Assembly (NCBI RefSeq): GCF_013141765.1
Contig: NZ_WHOD01000105.1
Coordinates: 100,080 to 164,079, forward strand
DNA from: Paenibacillus foliorum
GTDB taxonomy: Bacteria > Bacillota > Bacilli > Paenibacillales > NBRC-103111
DNA length: 64,000 nucleotides
Direction of reading: 5' to 3'
Shown one piece after another: positions 43,337 to 52,974 of this stretch. Position numbers and translations under genes: made by a program. Positions within the stretch are counted from its first letter, which is position 1; each line of letters starts with the position of its first letter. Below the pieces are notes generated by a model, which saw only the letters and a list, made by a program, of their open reading frames with translations, was not told where the DNA came from and did no database searches.

Positions 43337-44032
43337 ATGGCGCAAGCCTCTCTGCCCTCCATCCCTGTTCTATACGAGGACAATCATGTCATAGTGGTCG
43401 TCAAACCGGTGAACGTGCCGACACAGGAGGATGATTCCCATGATCCTGATCTGCTCACGATGATCAAGCAGGATCTCAAACGCCGGCATAACAAGCCGGG
43501 CAACGTCTATTTGGGATTGGTTCACCGATTAGATCGGCCAGTCGGCGGCGTCATGGTTTTCGCCAAAACCTCTAAGGCGGCTTCCCGTCTCTCTGATTCA
43601 GTGCGGACACGTACTATTCGCAAGCATTACACGGCGGTCATCAACGGAACGCCTAAGCAATCACAAGGCACATTAACCCATTATCTGCTTAAGGATGCTA
43701 AGACCAATATGGTATCCGTTGTACCTCCGGGCAAGCCTGGTGCCAAAGAGGCCATATTGGATTACCGGTTGGCCGATCATATGGACGGGCTCTCGCTTGT
43801 CGAGATCGAGCTGCATACCGGCAGATCGCACCAAATTCGTGTGCAATTCTCAGCAATCGGCTGTCCATTGGTTGGAGATCAGCGCTATGGAGCGCATCTG
43901 ACCAAGCCGGGTCAGCAGATCGCTTTATGGGCAACTGAGCTTAGCTTCGAGCATCCGGTTACAAAAGAGACGCTGAGCTTCACCTCAGCGCCCCCTATTG
44001 CATTCCCTTGGAACTTGTGGAACGGCCGCTAA
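43337..44032 (+). CDS. RluA-family pseudouridine synthase
   Basis: Protein of 231 aa. The catalytic motif is GLVHRLDRPVGGVMVFAKT (catalytic Asp near 63). The C-terminal IELHTGRSHQIRVQFSAIGCPLVGDQRYG is also standard. It lacks an S4 domain, like the short RluA/YqcB-type enzymes that modify rRNA or tRNA. Coupled to the methyltransferase gene upstream. Its stop codon lies in the loop of the terminator. Confidence 0.9.
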   Translation: MAQASLPSIPVLYEDNHVIVVVKPVNVPTQEDDSHDPDLLTMIKQDLKRRHNKPGNVYLGLVHRLDRPVGGVMVFAKTSKAASRLSDSVRTRTIRKHYTAVINGTPKQSQGTLTHYLLKDAKTNMVSVVPPGKPGAKEAILDYRLADHMDGLSLVEIELHTGRSHQIRVQFSAIGCPLVGDQRYGAHLTKPGQQIALWATELSFEHPVTKETLSFTSAPPIAFPWNLWNGR

Positions 44033-44048
44033 TAGGCGGCCGTTTTTT
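44022..44048 (+). terminator. Terminator overlapping the pseudouridine synthase stop
   Basis: ACGGCCGC-taatag-GCGGCCGT followed by TTTTTT; the TAA stop (44030-44032) is in the loop. Confidence 0.85.
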
Positions 44049-44118
44049 TCTATTCAACGGCTCAACCTTGGATAATCGCATTCACGGAAGCTCTTCCGCG
44101 TGTACCATTGGCCCGAAG

Positions 44119-44484
44119 CTATTCATAATTGTAGGGTACATGTGCAAGAATGTTGATAAGCTTGCCAAATGGGTCGCGAACATAGAATCGCCGTACCCCC
44201 CAAGGCTCATCAACCGGGCCATATTCTATCGAAAACCCCGCGCTTTTCATGCGTTCAAATGCAACATCAACATCATCGACTTCAATCGATAGATCCGGTG
44301 TAGGTGTGTCTGAGCCTCCTTGTGAGGCGAAACTAATTTGGATGCTCATCTCCTTGTGCGAGCCGTAAGTTGCGATCCATCCGTGATCCATCCATACATC
44401 GAGACCAAGCACGTCCTGGTAAAAGCGTTTAGCTGCCATGATATCCTCCGTATGTATATTGGAAACGATTCGTTTGACCTTCAT
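44119..44484 (-). CDS. VOC-family (glyoxalase-like) protein
   Basis: Protein of 121 aa with one vicinal-oxygen-chelate module pair. Motifs are SNIHTEDIMAAKRFYQDVLGL, LSIEVDDVDVAFERMKSAGF and RRFYVRDPFGKLINILAHV; the last is the usual C-terminal metal-binding strand. No resistance or specific dioxygenase family can be assigned. Monocistronic. Confidence 0.85.
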   Translation of the reverse strand: MKVKRIVSNIHTEDIMAAKRFYQDVLGLDVWMDHGWIATYGSHKEMSIQISFASQGGSDTPTPDLSIEVDDVDVAFERMKSAGFSIEYGPVDEPWGVRRFYVRDPFGKLINILAHVPYNYE

Positions 44485-44559
44485 TTCTAACCTCCATTCT
44501 TAAACATGTTCTATATGTTTTACCTAACAATTCTGGTGATTTATGATCTAATTTAAAAC

Positions 44560-44605
44560 TACTTAATTTAAAACAACTTAATTTACAACTACTTAATCTA
44601 TAACA
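44560..44605. repeat. AT-rich short tandem repeat
   Basis: Three degenerate copies of the unit ACTACTTAATTTAAAAC occur in a row, within the 486-base gap 44485-44970. The gap holds no convincing gene; its other contents are the palindromic repeats described next. Confidence 0.55.
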
Positions 44606-44757
44606 TTGCTTATTATTTTATACCATTATTATAGTACAACACGACTAGTTGCTTAACAAACACCCAACCTTACTTAAAGGAAAAATTTCACTCCATGTCT
44701 GAGACAGTTTGATAATAAGGATAGCGATGACGCTGCTATGTGTGCCTTGAAGGATTG

Positions 44758-44954
44758 AAGCGGAACTATGAGTTCCTTTATCCAATCTGCTGGCTCCAAT
44801 TTGAGGCTATAGCGGAAGCCGGAATTCCTTTATTTTCAACTACGAAGAGCACAACGCACAAAAACAGAGAGATAAAGGAAATTGCTGTTCCCTTATCTCT
44901 CTGTTTTTGTATTTTCTAGACGTTAGAGGAACAAGGACTTCCGCTATAACCTCA
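44758..44954. repeat. Palindromic intergenic repeat cluster
   Basis: Outer arms TGAGGcTATAGCGGAAG (44802-44818) and its inverse at 44938-44954 enclose a 23-bp stem (44858-44880 with 44888-44910), which starts ACAAAAACAGAGAGATAA. A unit of the form AGCGGAA-N5-6-RTTCCTTTAT occurs at 44758 and 44811, and inverted and degenerate near 44928. The inner hairpin would stop transcription in either direction, including fetAB read-through. Confidence 0.7.
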
Positions 44955-44970
44955 CACCGTGAATGCAGCA

Positions 44971-45726
44971 CTATACCGTCGAACGCAGCTGCTCATCCTT
45001 GGTGAACCACAGCTTGTAGCTGATCATGCTTAGAACTATACTTGACAGTGCTGCAGCTGCAATAATCGTAAATACGATAAGCACCTGATATCGCACAGCT
45101 TCAACCGGATTGGCGCCTGCTACAATCATCCCCGTCATCATTCCTGGCAGCTGTACAAGGCCCATTGTCTTCATCCCATCAATAGTTGGGATCATGCTAG
45201 CCTTCACTGAGCGTTTTAACGATTCCTGAATAGCCTGACGCGTTGTCGCTCCGAGTGAAAGCAAGGTCTCGATCTGTCCCCTCGAAGTTTGCATCTCACG
45301 CTTCATCTGGTTCAAGTATAATCCGGAAACAACCATAGAGTTACCAATGATAATCCCGCTCACAGGTATGATATATTGCGGCGTAGGCTCAATGATACCC
45401 AGTGTCAGCAGCAATCCCATAGTCAACCCTTCCGTAATCGCGATGGCCAGAATGATTCGCCAACGTATGCCAGCAACTCCTTTTGCCCGATGACTTGCGT
45501 TCCAAGCAGCAATGATAATCATGGCGCATAAAATTATTATTAAAAGTGCTGGATGATTAGCGTTAAAAACAAACTGCAGCAAATAACCGACTAGCAACAG
45601 TTGAACTGCCGAACGAATCGTCCCAATTATAATATCCTTTTCTAACCCAAGCTTCTGCCACATGGACACGAAAATCGTGATAACGATAAAAACAAGCGTA
45701 AAGCCTAACGCAAGATTGGACATCAT
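44971..45726 (-). CDS. fetB: FetB-like ABC permease (iron efflux type)
   Basis: Integral membrane protein of 251 aa with seven predicted helices. The family sequence GLEKDIIIGTIRSAVQLLLVGYLL near 25-48 and the loop TRGQIETLLSLGATTRQAIQESLKRSVKASMIPTID-like region (about 148-180, coupling helix) match FetB/YbbM (UPF0014). The partner ATPase gene overlaps by one base. In E. coli FetAB exports iron under peroxide stress; the same role here is inferred. Confidence 0.85.
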   Translation of the reverse strand: MMSNLALGFTLVFIVITIFVSMWQKLGLEKDIIIGTIRSAVQLLLVGYLLQFVFNANHPALLIIILCAMIIIAAWNASHRAKGVAGIRWRIILAIAITEGLTMGLLLTLGIIEPTPQYIIPVSGIIIGNSMVVSGLYLNQMKREMQTSRGQIETLLSLGATTRQAIQESLKRSVKASMIPTIDGMKTMGLVQLPGMMTGMIVAGANPVEAVRYQVLIVFTIIAAAALSSIVLSMISYKLWFTKDEQLRSTV

Positions 45727-46472
45727 TATTTAGCTTCCTCCCGCGTGATTTGCAAAAACTGCTGGGCTACTGCAGATTGCGGGTTTGCAAAAAAATCAAC
45801 TGTATCATTTTGCTCCAGCAATGTTTGTTCCCCCATGAACCAAATACGATCGCTTGTTTGACGAGCTTGCTCCAAATCATGGGTTACCCATATAATCGTG
45901 CCTTCTTCCTTACTTTGCCAGCCCAATAGCATCTCTTCGACTGCTTGCTTACTTTGCAGATCAAGAGAAGCTGTGATCTCATCCAATAGCAGCACTTCCG
46001 GCCTTAATAGCATCGAACGCACCAAAGCTACCCTTTGTTTCTCACCGCCGGATAGATCGGCTGCTTGTTTCTTCCAATCCATATTACCAAGTCCTACTTT
46101 AGCCATTAGCTCTGTTGCCGATTTACTATCAAACGGCTGATGATGTATAAAGCTTGCTGCGCGCAGATTATCCTCCACACTTCCTGTAAGCATAACCGAC
46201 AGCTGCGCCACATAGCTGACCTTCATTCTCCAGTCCTGGGGACGCCAAGCCGTTGAAAGCCGTCCACGATACCGGACCGTCCCTGTGTCTGCACTATCCA
46301 GCATGCCGAGAATGCGCAGCAATGTGCTTTTCCCTTGCCCGGATACTCCTAGCACTGCGATTATGGAAGGCTCCGTAATTGTACTAGTAATCCCCTCAAA
46401 CAAAGTCCTCTGTTTTTCTTGAAAAATGGATTTCTGCAAGCAATCCAGCTCTAGAATCGCGATCTCACTCAC
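45726..46472 (-). CDS. fetA: FetA-like ABC ATPase
   Basis: ATPase of 248 aa from GTG 46472, behind AGGGGGG at proper spacing; a frame from 46502 would start inside that site. Walker A is GVSGQGKST, signature LSGGEKQRVALVRSML, Walker B VLLLDEITASLDLQ, switch IIWVTHDLEQA. Walker B ends DEI in place of the more usual DEP, as in several FetA proteins. It is followed at once by fetB. Confidence 0.85.
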   Translation of the reverse strand: MSEIAILELDCLQKSIFQEKQRTLFEGITSTITEPSIIAVLGVSGQGKSTLLRILGMLDSADTGTVRYRGRLSTAWRPQDWRMKVSYVAQLSVMLTGSVEDNLRAASFIHHQPFDSKSATELMAKVGLGNMDWKKQAADLSGGEKQRVALVRSMLLRPEVLLLDEITASLDLQSKQAVEEMLLGWQSKEEGTIIWVTHDLEQARQTSDRIWFMGEQTLLEQNDTVDFFANPQSAVAQQFLQITREEAK

Positions 46473-46608
46473 TGATTTCCCCCCTATTAAAAAAACTCCC
46501 ATTAAATCGTCGTGTACGATTATACCTCACTTTTACAAGTTTGGCTTTTGAAATCATACACGGGTTTACGGTCGCTACACCAGCATCCATCTCTAATTGC
46601 TGACACCT

Positions 46609-47463
46609 TTACTGGTTGGACATAGAGGCTCTTTCAGCAGCATCAACGGTATGCTTGAGCAATGTGGCAATAGTTACAGGTCCGACACCTGCGGGTACCG
46701 GTGTAATAGCACTTGCATTTCGCATGCAAGCATCATAATCCACATCACCAATGTTCCCTTTGTTGTAACCGGCATCCATCACAACGGCTCCTGGTTTAAT
46801 CCAATCACCTTGAACAAATTTAGGTCTGCCCACTGCCGCAACAACTATATCTGCTGACTTTACAATCTGATCCAGCTGCTGTGTTTTGGAATGGCATATA
46901 GTTACGGTAGCATTCCGGTTCAATAACATAAGCGATACTGGTTTGCCTAGAATCGGACTTCGACCGATAACTACAGCATGCCTACCTTCAATGGATATGT
47001 TATAAGCATCTAATATCGCAATAATCGCCGCTGGCGTGCAGGATGGAAAAGCACCAAATCCAAAGGCCGTCTGAGCGAAGCCCATAGTAGTCACACCGTC
47101 TACATCTTTTTCGATGCTTATTGTGTCGAAGGCTGCTCTTTCATCAATATGTGAAGGAACCGGATGCTGCAATAAAATGCCATGCACTAAGGGATCCTTA
47201 TTGAGCTGCTGAATAACCTCAACCAATTCTGACGTTGTTGTCTCCTTGGCGAGCTGAATCCGCTTGGAGACAATCCCGATCCGCCTGCATGCATTTCCTT
47301 TCATTCTCACATAAGTATCAGATGCAGGATCATCCCCTACCATGACTGTCGCCAAACAAGCTGTAATCCCTTGACCTGCCAGTCGTCCTATCCTTGCCTT
47401 CAATTGTTCCTTGATGGTATCTGCTACTTGAGCTCCGTCTAATATAAGGCTATTTGTTGTCAT
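46609..47463 (-). CDS. folD: Methylenetetrahydrofolate dehydrogenase/cyclohydrolase
   Basis: Bifunctional folate enzyme of 284 aa, the usual length. Signatures are VMVGDDPASDTYVRMKGNACRRIGI (with catalytic Lys), GILLQHPVP and the NADP-binding GRSPILGKPVSLMLLN. The start is ATG 47463 just behind GGGAGAG. It makes 10-formyl-THF for purine synthesis. A ZTP riboswitch and terminator lie between promoter and gene. Confidence 0.95.
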   Translation of the reverse strand: MTTNSLILDGAQVADTIKEQLKARIGRLAGQGITACLATVMVGDDPASDTYVRMKGNACRRIGIVSKRIQLAKETTTSELVEVIQQLNKDPLVHGILLQHPVPSHIDERAAFDTISIEKDVDGVTTMGFAQTAFGFGAFPSCTPAAIIAILDAYNISIEGRHAVVIGRSPILGKPVSLMLLNRNATVTICHSKTQQLDQIVKSADIVVAAVGRPKFVQGDWIKPGAVVMDAGYNKGNIGDVDYDACMRNASAITPVPAGVGPVTIATLLKHTVDAAERASMSNQ

Positions 47464-47494
47464 ACTCTCCCAACCCTTCAACTTAATTAAGAAC

Positions 47495-47602
47495 AGAAAA
47501 AGGCAAGGGATATGCTCCCTTACCTTTGCCCAGGCGTACGGCCTTGTACCCTATGTGCTCCCTCATGGTTCCCCATGTCCGCCAGTCACACACAGCTTTC
47601 TT
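47495..47602 (-). ncRNA. ZTP riboswitch (pfl motif) with expression platform
   Basis: On the minus strand, GTGACTGGCG (47589-47580) and GCCTGGGC (47535-47528) are the two conserved blocks of the ZTP/pfl aptamer. A central paired region with GGCCG lies just before the 3' block. Right after the aptamer, AAAGGTAAGGGA/TCCCTTGCCTTT (47527-47498) plus TTTTTC forms an intrinsic terminator. ZTP (or ZMP) binding should block the terminator and switch folD on when 10-formyl-THF is short. Family assignment is from remembered consensus. Confidence 0.85.
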
Positions 47603-47613
47603 TGTCAAAAACA

Positions 47614-47641
47614 ATTGTAACTCATTCTGGAAAAATAGCAA
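47614..47641 (-). promoter_or_regulatory. Promoter of the ZTP riboswitch-folD unit
   Basis: On the minus strand TTGCTA (47641-47636) and TACAAT (47619-47614) are 16 nt apart, just upstream of the aptamer. It overlaps the gap after the marR-like gene. Confidence 0.5.
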
Positions 47642-47654
47642 CCCTCAAAAACTA

Positions 47655-48062
47655 TTATGCATTCGCAACCTTGCCTAGCAAATAGACCAGCAGCTGTTGA
47701 TTATGTGAAGAGATCCGGCTTAAGTAGCTTTGCAGAAACCGTTCACGAATTTGCATTCCGCGTTCGCACTCCGCTCTTCCCTTCTCAGAGACCTGCACCC
47801 ATACGATCCGGCGATCCTTCTCATCCCGCTCCCGCGTAATGAGACTCGCCTTTTCCATCCGATCCAACAATGTGGTAATCGCAGCTGGTGTCGTTGCAAG
47901 AAATTCAATAAAATCTGAAGGCTTCATTCGATCTCGATTCAGAAGCAACTCTAAGACCGTCAGCTGCCCTTCGGTCAAGGACGGGGCAAGCTCCGCATCC
48001 ATATGGGTGTGAAGATCCTTAGACAGCTTCCACCATAGTTTTGCAAATTCTTGGGTTACCAC
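47655..48062 (-). CDS. MarR-family transcriptional regulator
   Basis: Regulator of 135 aa with a winged helix: LTEGQLTVLELLLNRDRMKPSDFIEFLATTPAAITTLLDRMEKAS (about 28-72) and the wing ERDEKDRRIVWVQVSEKGR (about 78-97). Dimer helices flank it. Target unknown; folD lies downstream in the same direction but has its own promoter. Confidence 0.85.
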   Translation of the reverse strand: MVTQEFAKLWWKLSKDLHTHMDAELAPSLTEGQLTVLELLLNRDRMKPSDFIEFLATTPAAITTLLDRMEKASLITRERDEKDRRIVWVQVSEKGRAECERGMQIRERFLQSYLSRISSHNQQLLVYLLGKVANA

Positions 48063-48276
48063 AGATTATCACTCCTGTTTTCAACTCCAAAATTTTTCCT
48101 CGTTTGTTATTTTTATTATATCATTACCTTTCTTCGGTTGAAAGGTTAATATCATAAATACTTTAAGACATTAATCGATAAATATCAGGAACATTAGACT
48201 CGTTTCAACATATAATGCAGCATAGGTATTTGACTAGAGGCGGGGCTTGTCATTTCGTGTAAGGAGTGATTTAAAG

Positions 48277-48444
48277 ATGGAAGAATGGAAACAGGTTATT
48301 GGTGAACAGGCTTTACAATCCGGCATAATAAATGACCCACAATGGCTCGACCGATTAGATGAATCGATGCCAGTGTGGGCCGTATTAAAATTATTTTTGG
48401 AATTTATCGAAAAGCACGATGCTCATTACAATAGCTATGATTAA
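48277..48444 (+). CDS. Small conserved-looking protein
   Basis: A 55-aa protein from ATG 48277 behind AAGGAG at ideal spacing; ten earlier codons lack a site. Sequence MEEWKQVIGEQALQSG then DESMPVWAVLKLFLEFIEKH suggests two amphipathic helices. No family known to me. It ends 7 nt before the convergent parC stop. Confidence 0.5.
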   Translation: MEEWKQVIGEQALQSGIINDPQWLDRLDESMPVWAVLKLFLEFIEKHDAHYNSYD

Positions 48445-48451
48445 ATTTGCA

Positions 48452-50887
48452 CTAATCGCTCTTCAACAAATCAGAAATCAGGTCTGTCTTATTAACCGTG
48501 ACAACCTGCCTTCCTGTTGATTTACGCTGCTCTATCGGTGTCTTTTCCGAAGAGAATGAAACACGCTCACCGCTTTGCAGGAATGCGGTAATCAGCAGCT
48601 CCTCTTTAACTACGAAGGCCTTAACAAGCTGATTGCCGTTAGGCTTCACTCGCTTGCCATCTCTGAATTCAAAGGTGAAGATTCCCTTCCCTCCGCGGCC
48701 TTGTACAGGGTAATCAAGAATGAGTGAGCGCTTCGCGTAGCCAAGGTCGGAAACAACTAGCAGTTCCCCTTCCTCCCCTTTTATCCATTCAGCACTGATG
48801 ACTTCATCATCATCCTTCAACTGGATACCACGAACCCCTCCAGCTGCGCGGCCCATAGGGTTCACTTCTGTTTCGGCAAAACGGATCGCCATACCCAGCT
48901 TAGATACAAGCATAATATCTTGATCATTATGACTAAGTCGAACCTCGAATACAGAGTCGTTTTCCCCGACCTTGCAACCGACAATGCCAATGGAACGGTT
49001 GGTGAAATACTCCTTGAGCTCCGTCCTCTTCACCTGACCGCGTCTGGTGACGAATACAACAGATCGGCCCGGTTCTTCGAAGTCTTTTACCGGGATGACA
49101 TTTACAATCCGGTCATCCTTGGGAATAGGAATAACATTCACAATGGCTGTGCCGTTTTCCTTCCACTTGTACTCCTGTACCTGATGAACAGGCAAGAGAT
49201 AGAACTGTCCCTTTTGCGTGAAGATAAGCAGATTATCCAGAGTGTTTACTTCCAGAAGGTAGCGTACATAATCTCCATCCTTGAGCCCTGTTTTCTCAAT
49301 CTCTCCGCCTGATCGAATAAAGGACATCTTGCTTGTCCGTTTGATGTAGCCTTCATTGGACAAGGTAACGTATACATCCTCTGCGCTTACCATCACCTCA
49401 AGATTAACCTTGAGCTCTTCCACCTCATCTTGGATATCCGAGCGCCGATCAACACCATATTTATTGCGAATTACAGTCATTTCATCCTTGATGACCGACA
49501 ACAATTTCTTCTCGCTGTTCAGTATGGAGTTCAAATGAGCTATCGTTTTTTGGACATCCTTCAGCTCCTTCTCGATGGAGTGGATTTCCAGATTGGTCAA
49601 ACGATATAGCTGTAAGGTCAGGATAGCGTCAGCCTGACGCTCCGTAAAGCCGAATAGCGCAACCAAGTTATTTTGTGCGTCCAAACGGTTCTTGGATGCC
49701 TTGATCGCAGCTATTACCTCGTCCAAAATATTTAAGGCCTTGGCGAGTCCTTCCAGGACATGCGCTCGATCTTCAGCCTTGTCCAAGTCGTATCGAGTTC
49801 GATACGTCACAACTTCTCTCTGATGTTGAATGTAAGCGTGAATAATATCCTGGATGCCCAGTTGCTTAGGCGTTTTATTAACTATAGCTACCATATTGAA
49901 ATTATAAGTAACCTGAAGATCGGTTTTTTTCAACAAATAAGCAAGAACACCTTGTGCATCCGCTTCTTTCTTCAGTTCGACAACGATCCGCAAGCCTTGA
50001 CGCCCGCTTTCGTCTCGCACCAAAGCGATGCCCTCAATTTTCTTTTCAATCCTTATGTTTTCCATAGCCGTTACTAGACGTGACTTGACGACCTGGTAAG
50101 GAATTTCAGTAATGACGATCTGCTGAAGTCCGCCTCGCACGCTTTCAATCTCAGTACGCGACCGGACGTAAATCCGACCTTTACCCGTGCGATAGGCTTC
50201 TCGAATGCCATCGGAGCCCATAATGATGCCGCCAGTCGGGAAATCAGGTCCTTTGACAATCTGCATAAGCTCTTCGAGATCCATACCAGGCTTGTCAATC
50301 ATCGCAATACAAGCATCGATTACCTCTCGTAGGTTGTGCGGCGGTATTTCCGTTGCAAAACCAGCCGAGATACCGCTAACTCCGTTAACCAACAAATTCG
50401 GATAACGAGCAGGCAGAACCACAGGCTCCTTGGTCGTATTGTCGAAGTTGTCTTTAAATTGTACCGTACGCTTTTCTATATCACGCAGCAGCTCCATAGC
50501 AATTTCGGACAAACGAGCCTCGGTATAACGCATAGCAGCAGGAGGATCATCATCTTGTGAACCCCAGTTTCCATGACCATCGACCAGAGTATGCCCCATC
50601 TTCCAAGGCTGTGCCATCCGTACCATTCCATCATAGATAGACGAATCTCCGTGAGGATGGTAATTACCCATTACATAACCAACTGTTTTGGCAGATTTAC
50701 TGTACGGTTTATCGGGTGTATTGCCAGCATCGTACATAGCATATAGAATACGCCGTTGTACAGGCTTTAGGCCATCCCGCACATCAGGAATAGCGCGATC
50801 TTGTATAATGTATTTGGAATAGCGGCCGAATCGGTCTCCAACTACTTCCTCCAGAAATGCAGGTAAAAAGCTTTCCAATATTGTCAC
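48452..50887 (-). CDS. parC: DNA topoisomerase IV subunit A
   Basis: ParC of 811 aa. The winged-helix/tower part carries the catalytic Tyr in AAMRYTEARLS (about 120) and the quinolone-resistance-determining region near 75-90 (YHPHGDSSIYDGMVR). The C-terminal beta-pinwheel (about 500-811) lacks a clear GyrA box (QxxRGGKG), and contains degenerate forms such as GRAAGGVRG and VQGRGGKG. This and the parE partner support ParC over GyrA. Gene starts 7 nt after parE. Confidence 0.9.
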   Translation of the reverse strand: MTILESFLPAFLEEVVGDRFGRYSKYIIQDRAIPDVRDGLKPVQRRILYAMYDAGNTPDKPYSKSAKTVGYVMGNYHPHGDSSIYDGMVRMAQPWKMGHTLVDGHGNWGSQDDDPPAAMRYTEARLSEIAMELLRDIEKRTVQFKDNFDNTTKEPVVLPARYPNLLVNGVSGISAGFATEIPPHNLREVIDACIAMIDKPGMDLEELMQIVKGPDFPTGGIIMGSDGIREAYRTGKGRIYVRSRTEIESVRGGLQQIVITEIPYQVVKSRLVTAMENIRIEKKIEGIALVRDESGRQGLRIVVELKKEADAQGVLAYLLKKTDLQVTYNFNMVAIVNKTPKQLGIQDIIHAYIQHQREVVTYRTRYDLDKAEDRAHVLEGLAKALNILDEVIAAIKASKNRLDAQNNLVALFGFTERQADAILTLQLYRLTNLEIHSIEKELKDVQKTIAHLNSILNSEKKLLSVIKDEMTVIRNKYGVDRRSDIQDEVEELKVNLEVMVSAEDVYVTLSNEGYIKRTSKMSFIRSGGEIEKTGLKDGDYVRYLLEVNTLDNLLIFTQKGQFYLLPVHQVQEYKWKENGTAIVNVIPIPKDDRIVNVIPVKDFEEPGRSVVFVTRRGQVKRTELKEYFTNRSIGIVGCKVGENDSVFEVRLSHNDQDIMLVSKLGMAIRFAETEVNPMGRAAGGVRGIQLKDDDEVISAEWIKGEEGELLVVSDLGYAKRSLILDYPVQGRGGKGIFTFEFRDGKRVKPNGNQLVKAFVVKEELLITAFLQSGERVSFSSEKTPIEQRKSTGRQVVTVNKTDLISDLLKSD

Positions 50888-50894
50888 AGTTTAT

Positions 50895-52868
50895 CTACTC
50901 CTCGAACTCGGTAAAGTCGACATTCTCGATAATCCAACGCTTACGCGGGTCTACTTTATCACCCATCAGCGTAGATACACGCCGTTCGGCTTTTGCCGCG
51001 TCCTCAATCTGCACCTGCAGCATAGTGCGTGTAGCTGGATCCATAGTTGTCTCCCATAGTTGATCAGGATTCATCTCACCCAAGCCTTTATAGCGCTGCA
51101 ATTCGATGTTTTTGCCTAATTCCTTGGTTAGCTTATTCAGCTGTTCATCGGTCCAAGCATAGTTTACAGAGCTGTTTTTGCCTGCTTTTTTGGTTACTTT
51201 GTACAATGGCGGTTGTGCGATATAAACCTTACCTGCATCTATTAACGGCTTCATGTAACGATAAAAGAAGGTAAGAAGCAGTACCTGAATATGAGCGCCA
51301 TCTGTATCCGCATCCGTCATAATGATGATTTTGGCATAATTGCTCTCAGTTACATCGAATTCAGGACCTACGCCCGCTCCAATCGTAGCAATGATCGCCT
51401 TATATTCATCGTTTTTCATAATATCCAGCAGTTTGGCCTTCTCCGGATTCATCGGCTTGCCCTTAAGCGGTAAAATAGCCTGATGCTTGGAGTCGCGGCC
51501 CTGTTTGGCAGAACCTCCAGCAGAATCACCTTCCACGATAAACAGCTCATTCTTGGTGTGATCCTTTGATTGAGCAGGGGTTAGCTTGCCTCCAAGATTG
51601 GAGCTCTCACTCTTGCCCTTCTTGCCGCTTCGTACCTCTTCACGTGCTTTTCGCGCGGCTTCACGAGCTTTTGCGGATTGTACCGCCTTTTTCATCACCA
51701 TCTGAGCGGTCTGAGGATTTTCTTCCAGGAAAACGGCCATTTTCTCAGATACGATTGAATCTACAACACTTCGAGCTATTGCACTGCCTAGTTGATCCTT
51801 CGTTTGACCGACGAATTCAACCTCGCCCATCTTAATATTGATGACCACCATCATGCCTTCGCGCAAATCTTGTCCGTCGAGATTTTTATCCTTCTCTTTC
51901 AAAATAGCCGTTTTACGCGCATAGTCATTCATGACACGTGTATAGGCCGTTTTAAATCCGGTCTCATGAGTACCACCACCACGAGTCGGAATCGAGTTAA
52001 CGAACGAAACGAGAGTTTCGGTATACCCATCGTTATACTGAAGTGCTACCTCTACCTCAATATCATCCTTTTCAGCGGAGAAATGAATAACCTCGTGCAA
52101 CACTGTTTTTTCTTCATTCAAAAATTGGACGAATTGGCTTGCGCCGCCTTCGTATTGGAACGTCTCTTGTTTATCAGCCCGTTCATCCTTTATGGTAACC
52201 TGTAAGCCTGAATTCAGGAAAGCAATTTCTTGCAAACGCTCAAGCAGCGTATCGTAGTTAACTGCAATTCCAGCATGAAATACGCGTTTATCCGGTTTAA
52301 ACGTAACTTTCGTACCTGTCTGCCTTGTATTACCAATAATTTCAAGACCGGAAGTTGGTTCGCCGACGTGTTCTACGTCTTTGTCATCCACCCAATATTC
52401 AAAACGTTGGCGATGTGTTTTCCCATCACGATAAATAGTAACTTCCAGCCACTCGGAAAGTGCATTAGTAACTGAAGCGCCTACACCGTGCAACCCTCCA
52501 GATTTCTTATATCCCCCACCGCCGAATTTTCCGCCGGCATGCAATATGGTAAAGACAACCTGTGGGGTTGGAATACCTGTTTTATGCATCCCTGTCGGGA
52601 TCCCACGTCCGTTATCCTGAACCGTAATAGATTGGTCCTTATGAATCGTCACGTCAATCTTGGAGCAATACTTAGCCAAGTGTTCGTCGACGGCATTATC
52701 CACTATTTCCCACACCAAATGATGAAGCCCGGAGGAGCTTGTGCTCCCTATGTACATACCTGGTCTTTTTCGGACTGCTACAAGCCCTTCCAGCACTTGA
52801 ATATCGTCAGCGTCGTAATCCGTCCGCGTGGTTGTTTTGTTAGCAAACAAATCAAGTTGTTCCGCCAT
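50895..52868 (-). CDS. parE: DNA topoisomerase IV subunit B
   Basis: ParE of 657 aa. The GHKL ATPase domain has EIVDNAVDEHLAKYC, DNGRGIP and GGKFGGGGYKKSGGLHGVGAS. The TOPRIM domain has FIVEGDSAGGSAKQGRD and IMTDADTDGAHIQVLLL. It lacks the extra GyrB insert. With ParC it decatenates daughter chromosomes. Confidence 0.9.
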   Translation of the reverse strand: MAEQLDLFANKTTTRTDYDADDIQVLEGLVAVRKRPGMYIGSTSSSGLHHLVWEIVDNAVDEHLAKYCSKIDVTIHKDQSITVQDNGRGIPTGMHKTGIPTPQVVFTILHAGGKFGGGGYKKSGGLHGVGASVTNALSEWLEVTIYRDGKTHRQRFEYWVDDKDVEHVGEPTSGLEIIGNTRQTGTKVTFKPDKRVFHAGIAVNYDTLLERLQEIAFLNSGLQVTIKDERADKQETFQYEGGASQFVQFLNEEKTVLHEVIHFSAEKDDIEVEVALQYNDGYTETLVSFVNSIPTRGGGTHETGFKTAYTRVMNDYARKTAILKEKDKNLDGQDLREGMMVVINIKMGEVEFVGQTKDQLGSAIARSVVDSIVSEKMAVFLEENPQTAQMVMKKAVQSAKAREAARKAREEVRSGKKGKSESSNLGGKLTPAQSKDHTKNELFIVEGDSAGGSAKQGRDSKHQAILPLKGKPMNPEKAKLLDIMKNDEYKAIIATIGAGVGPEFDVTESNYAKIIIMTDADTDGAHIQVLLLTFFYRYMKPLIDAGKVYIAQPPLYKVTKKAGKNSSVNYAWTDEQLNKLTKELGKNIELQRYKGLGEMNPDQLWETTMDPATRTMLQVQIEDAAKAERRVSTLMGDKVDPRKRWIIENVDFTEFEE

Positions 52869-52974
52869 CGCAGCATCCCCTTTTGTGCAACCATTACTAC
52901 AAGTACAGCGAAGCTGGTTGTCACTTTTTTTCTGAAGCTCTAGTTTCTATTGTGCATTATAACATCTTGTACCG

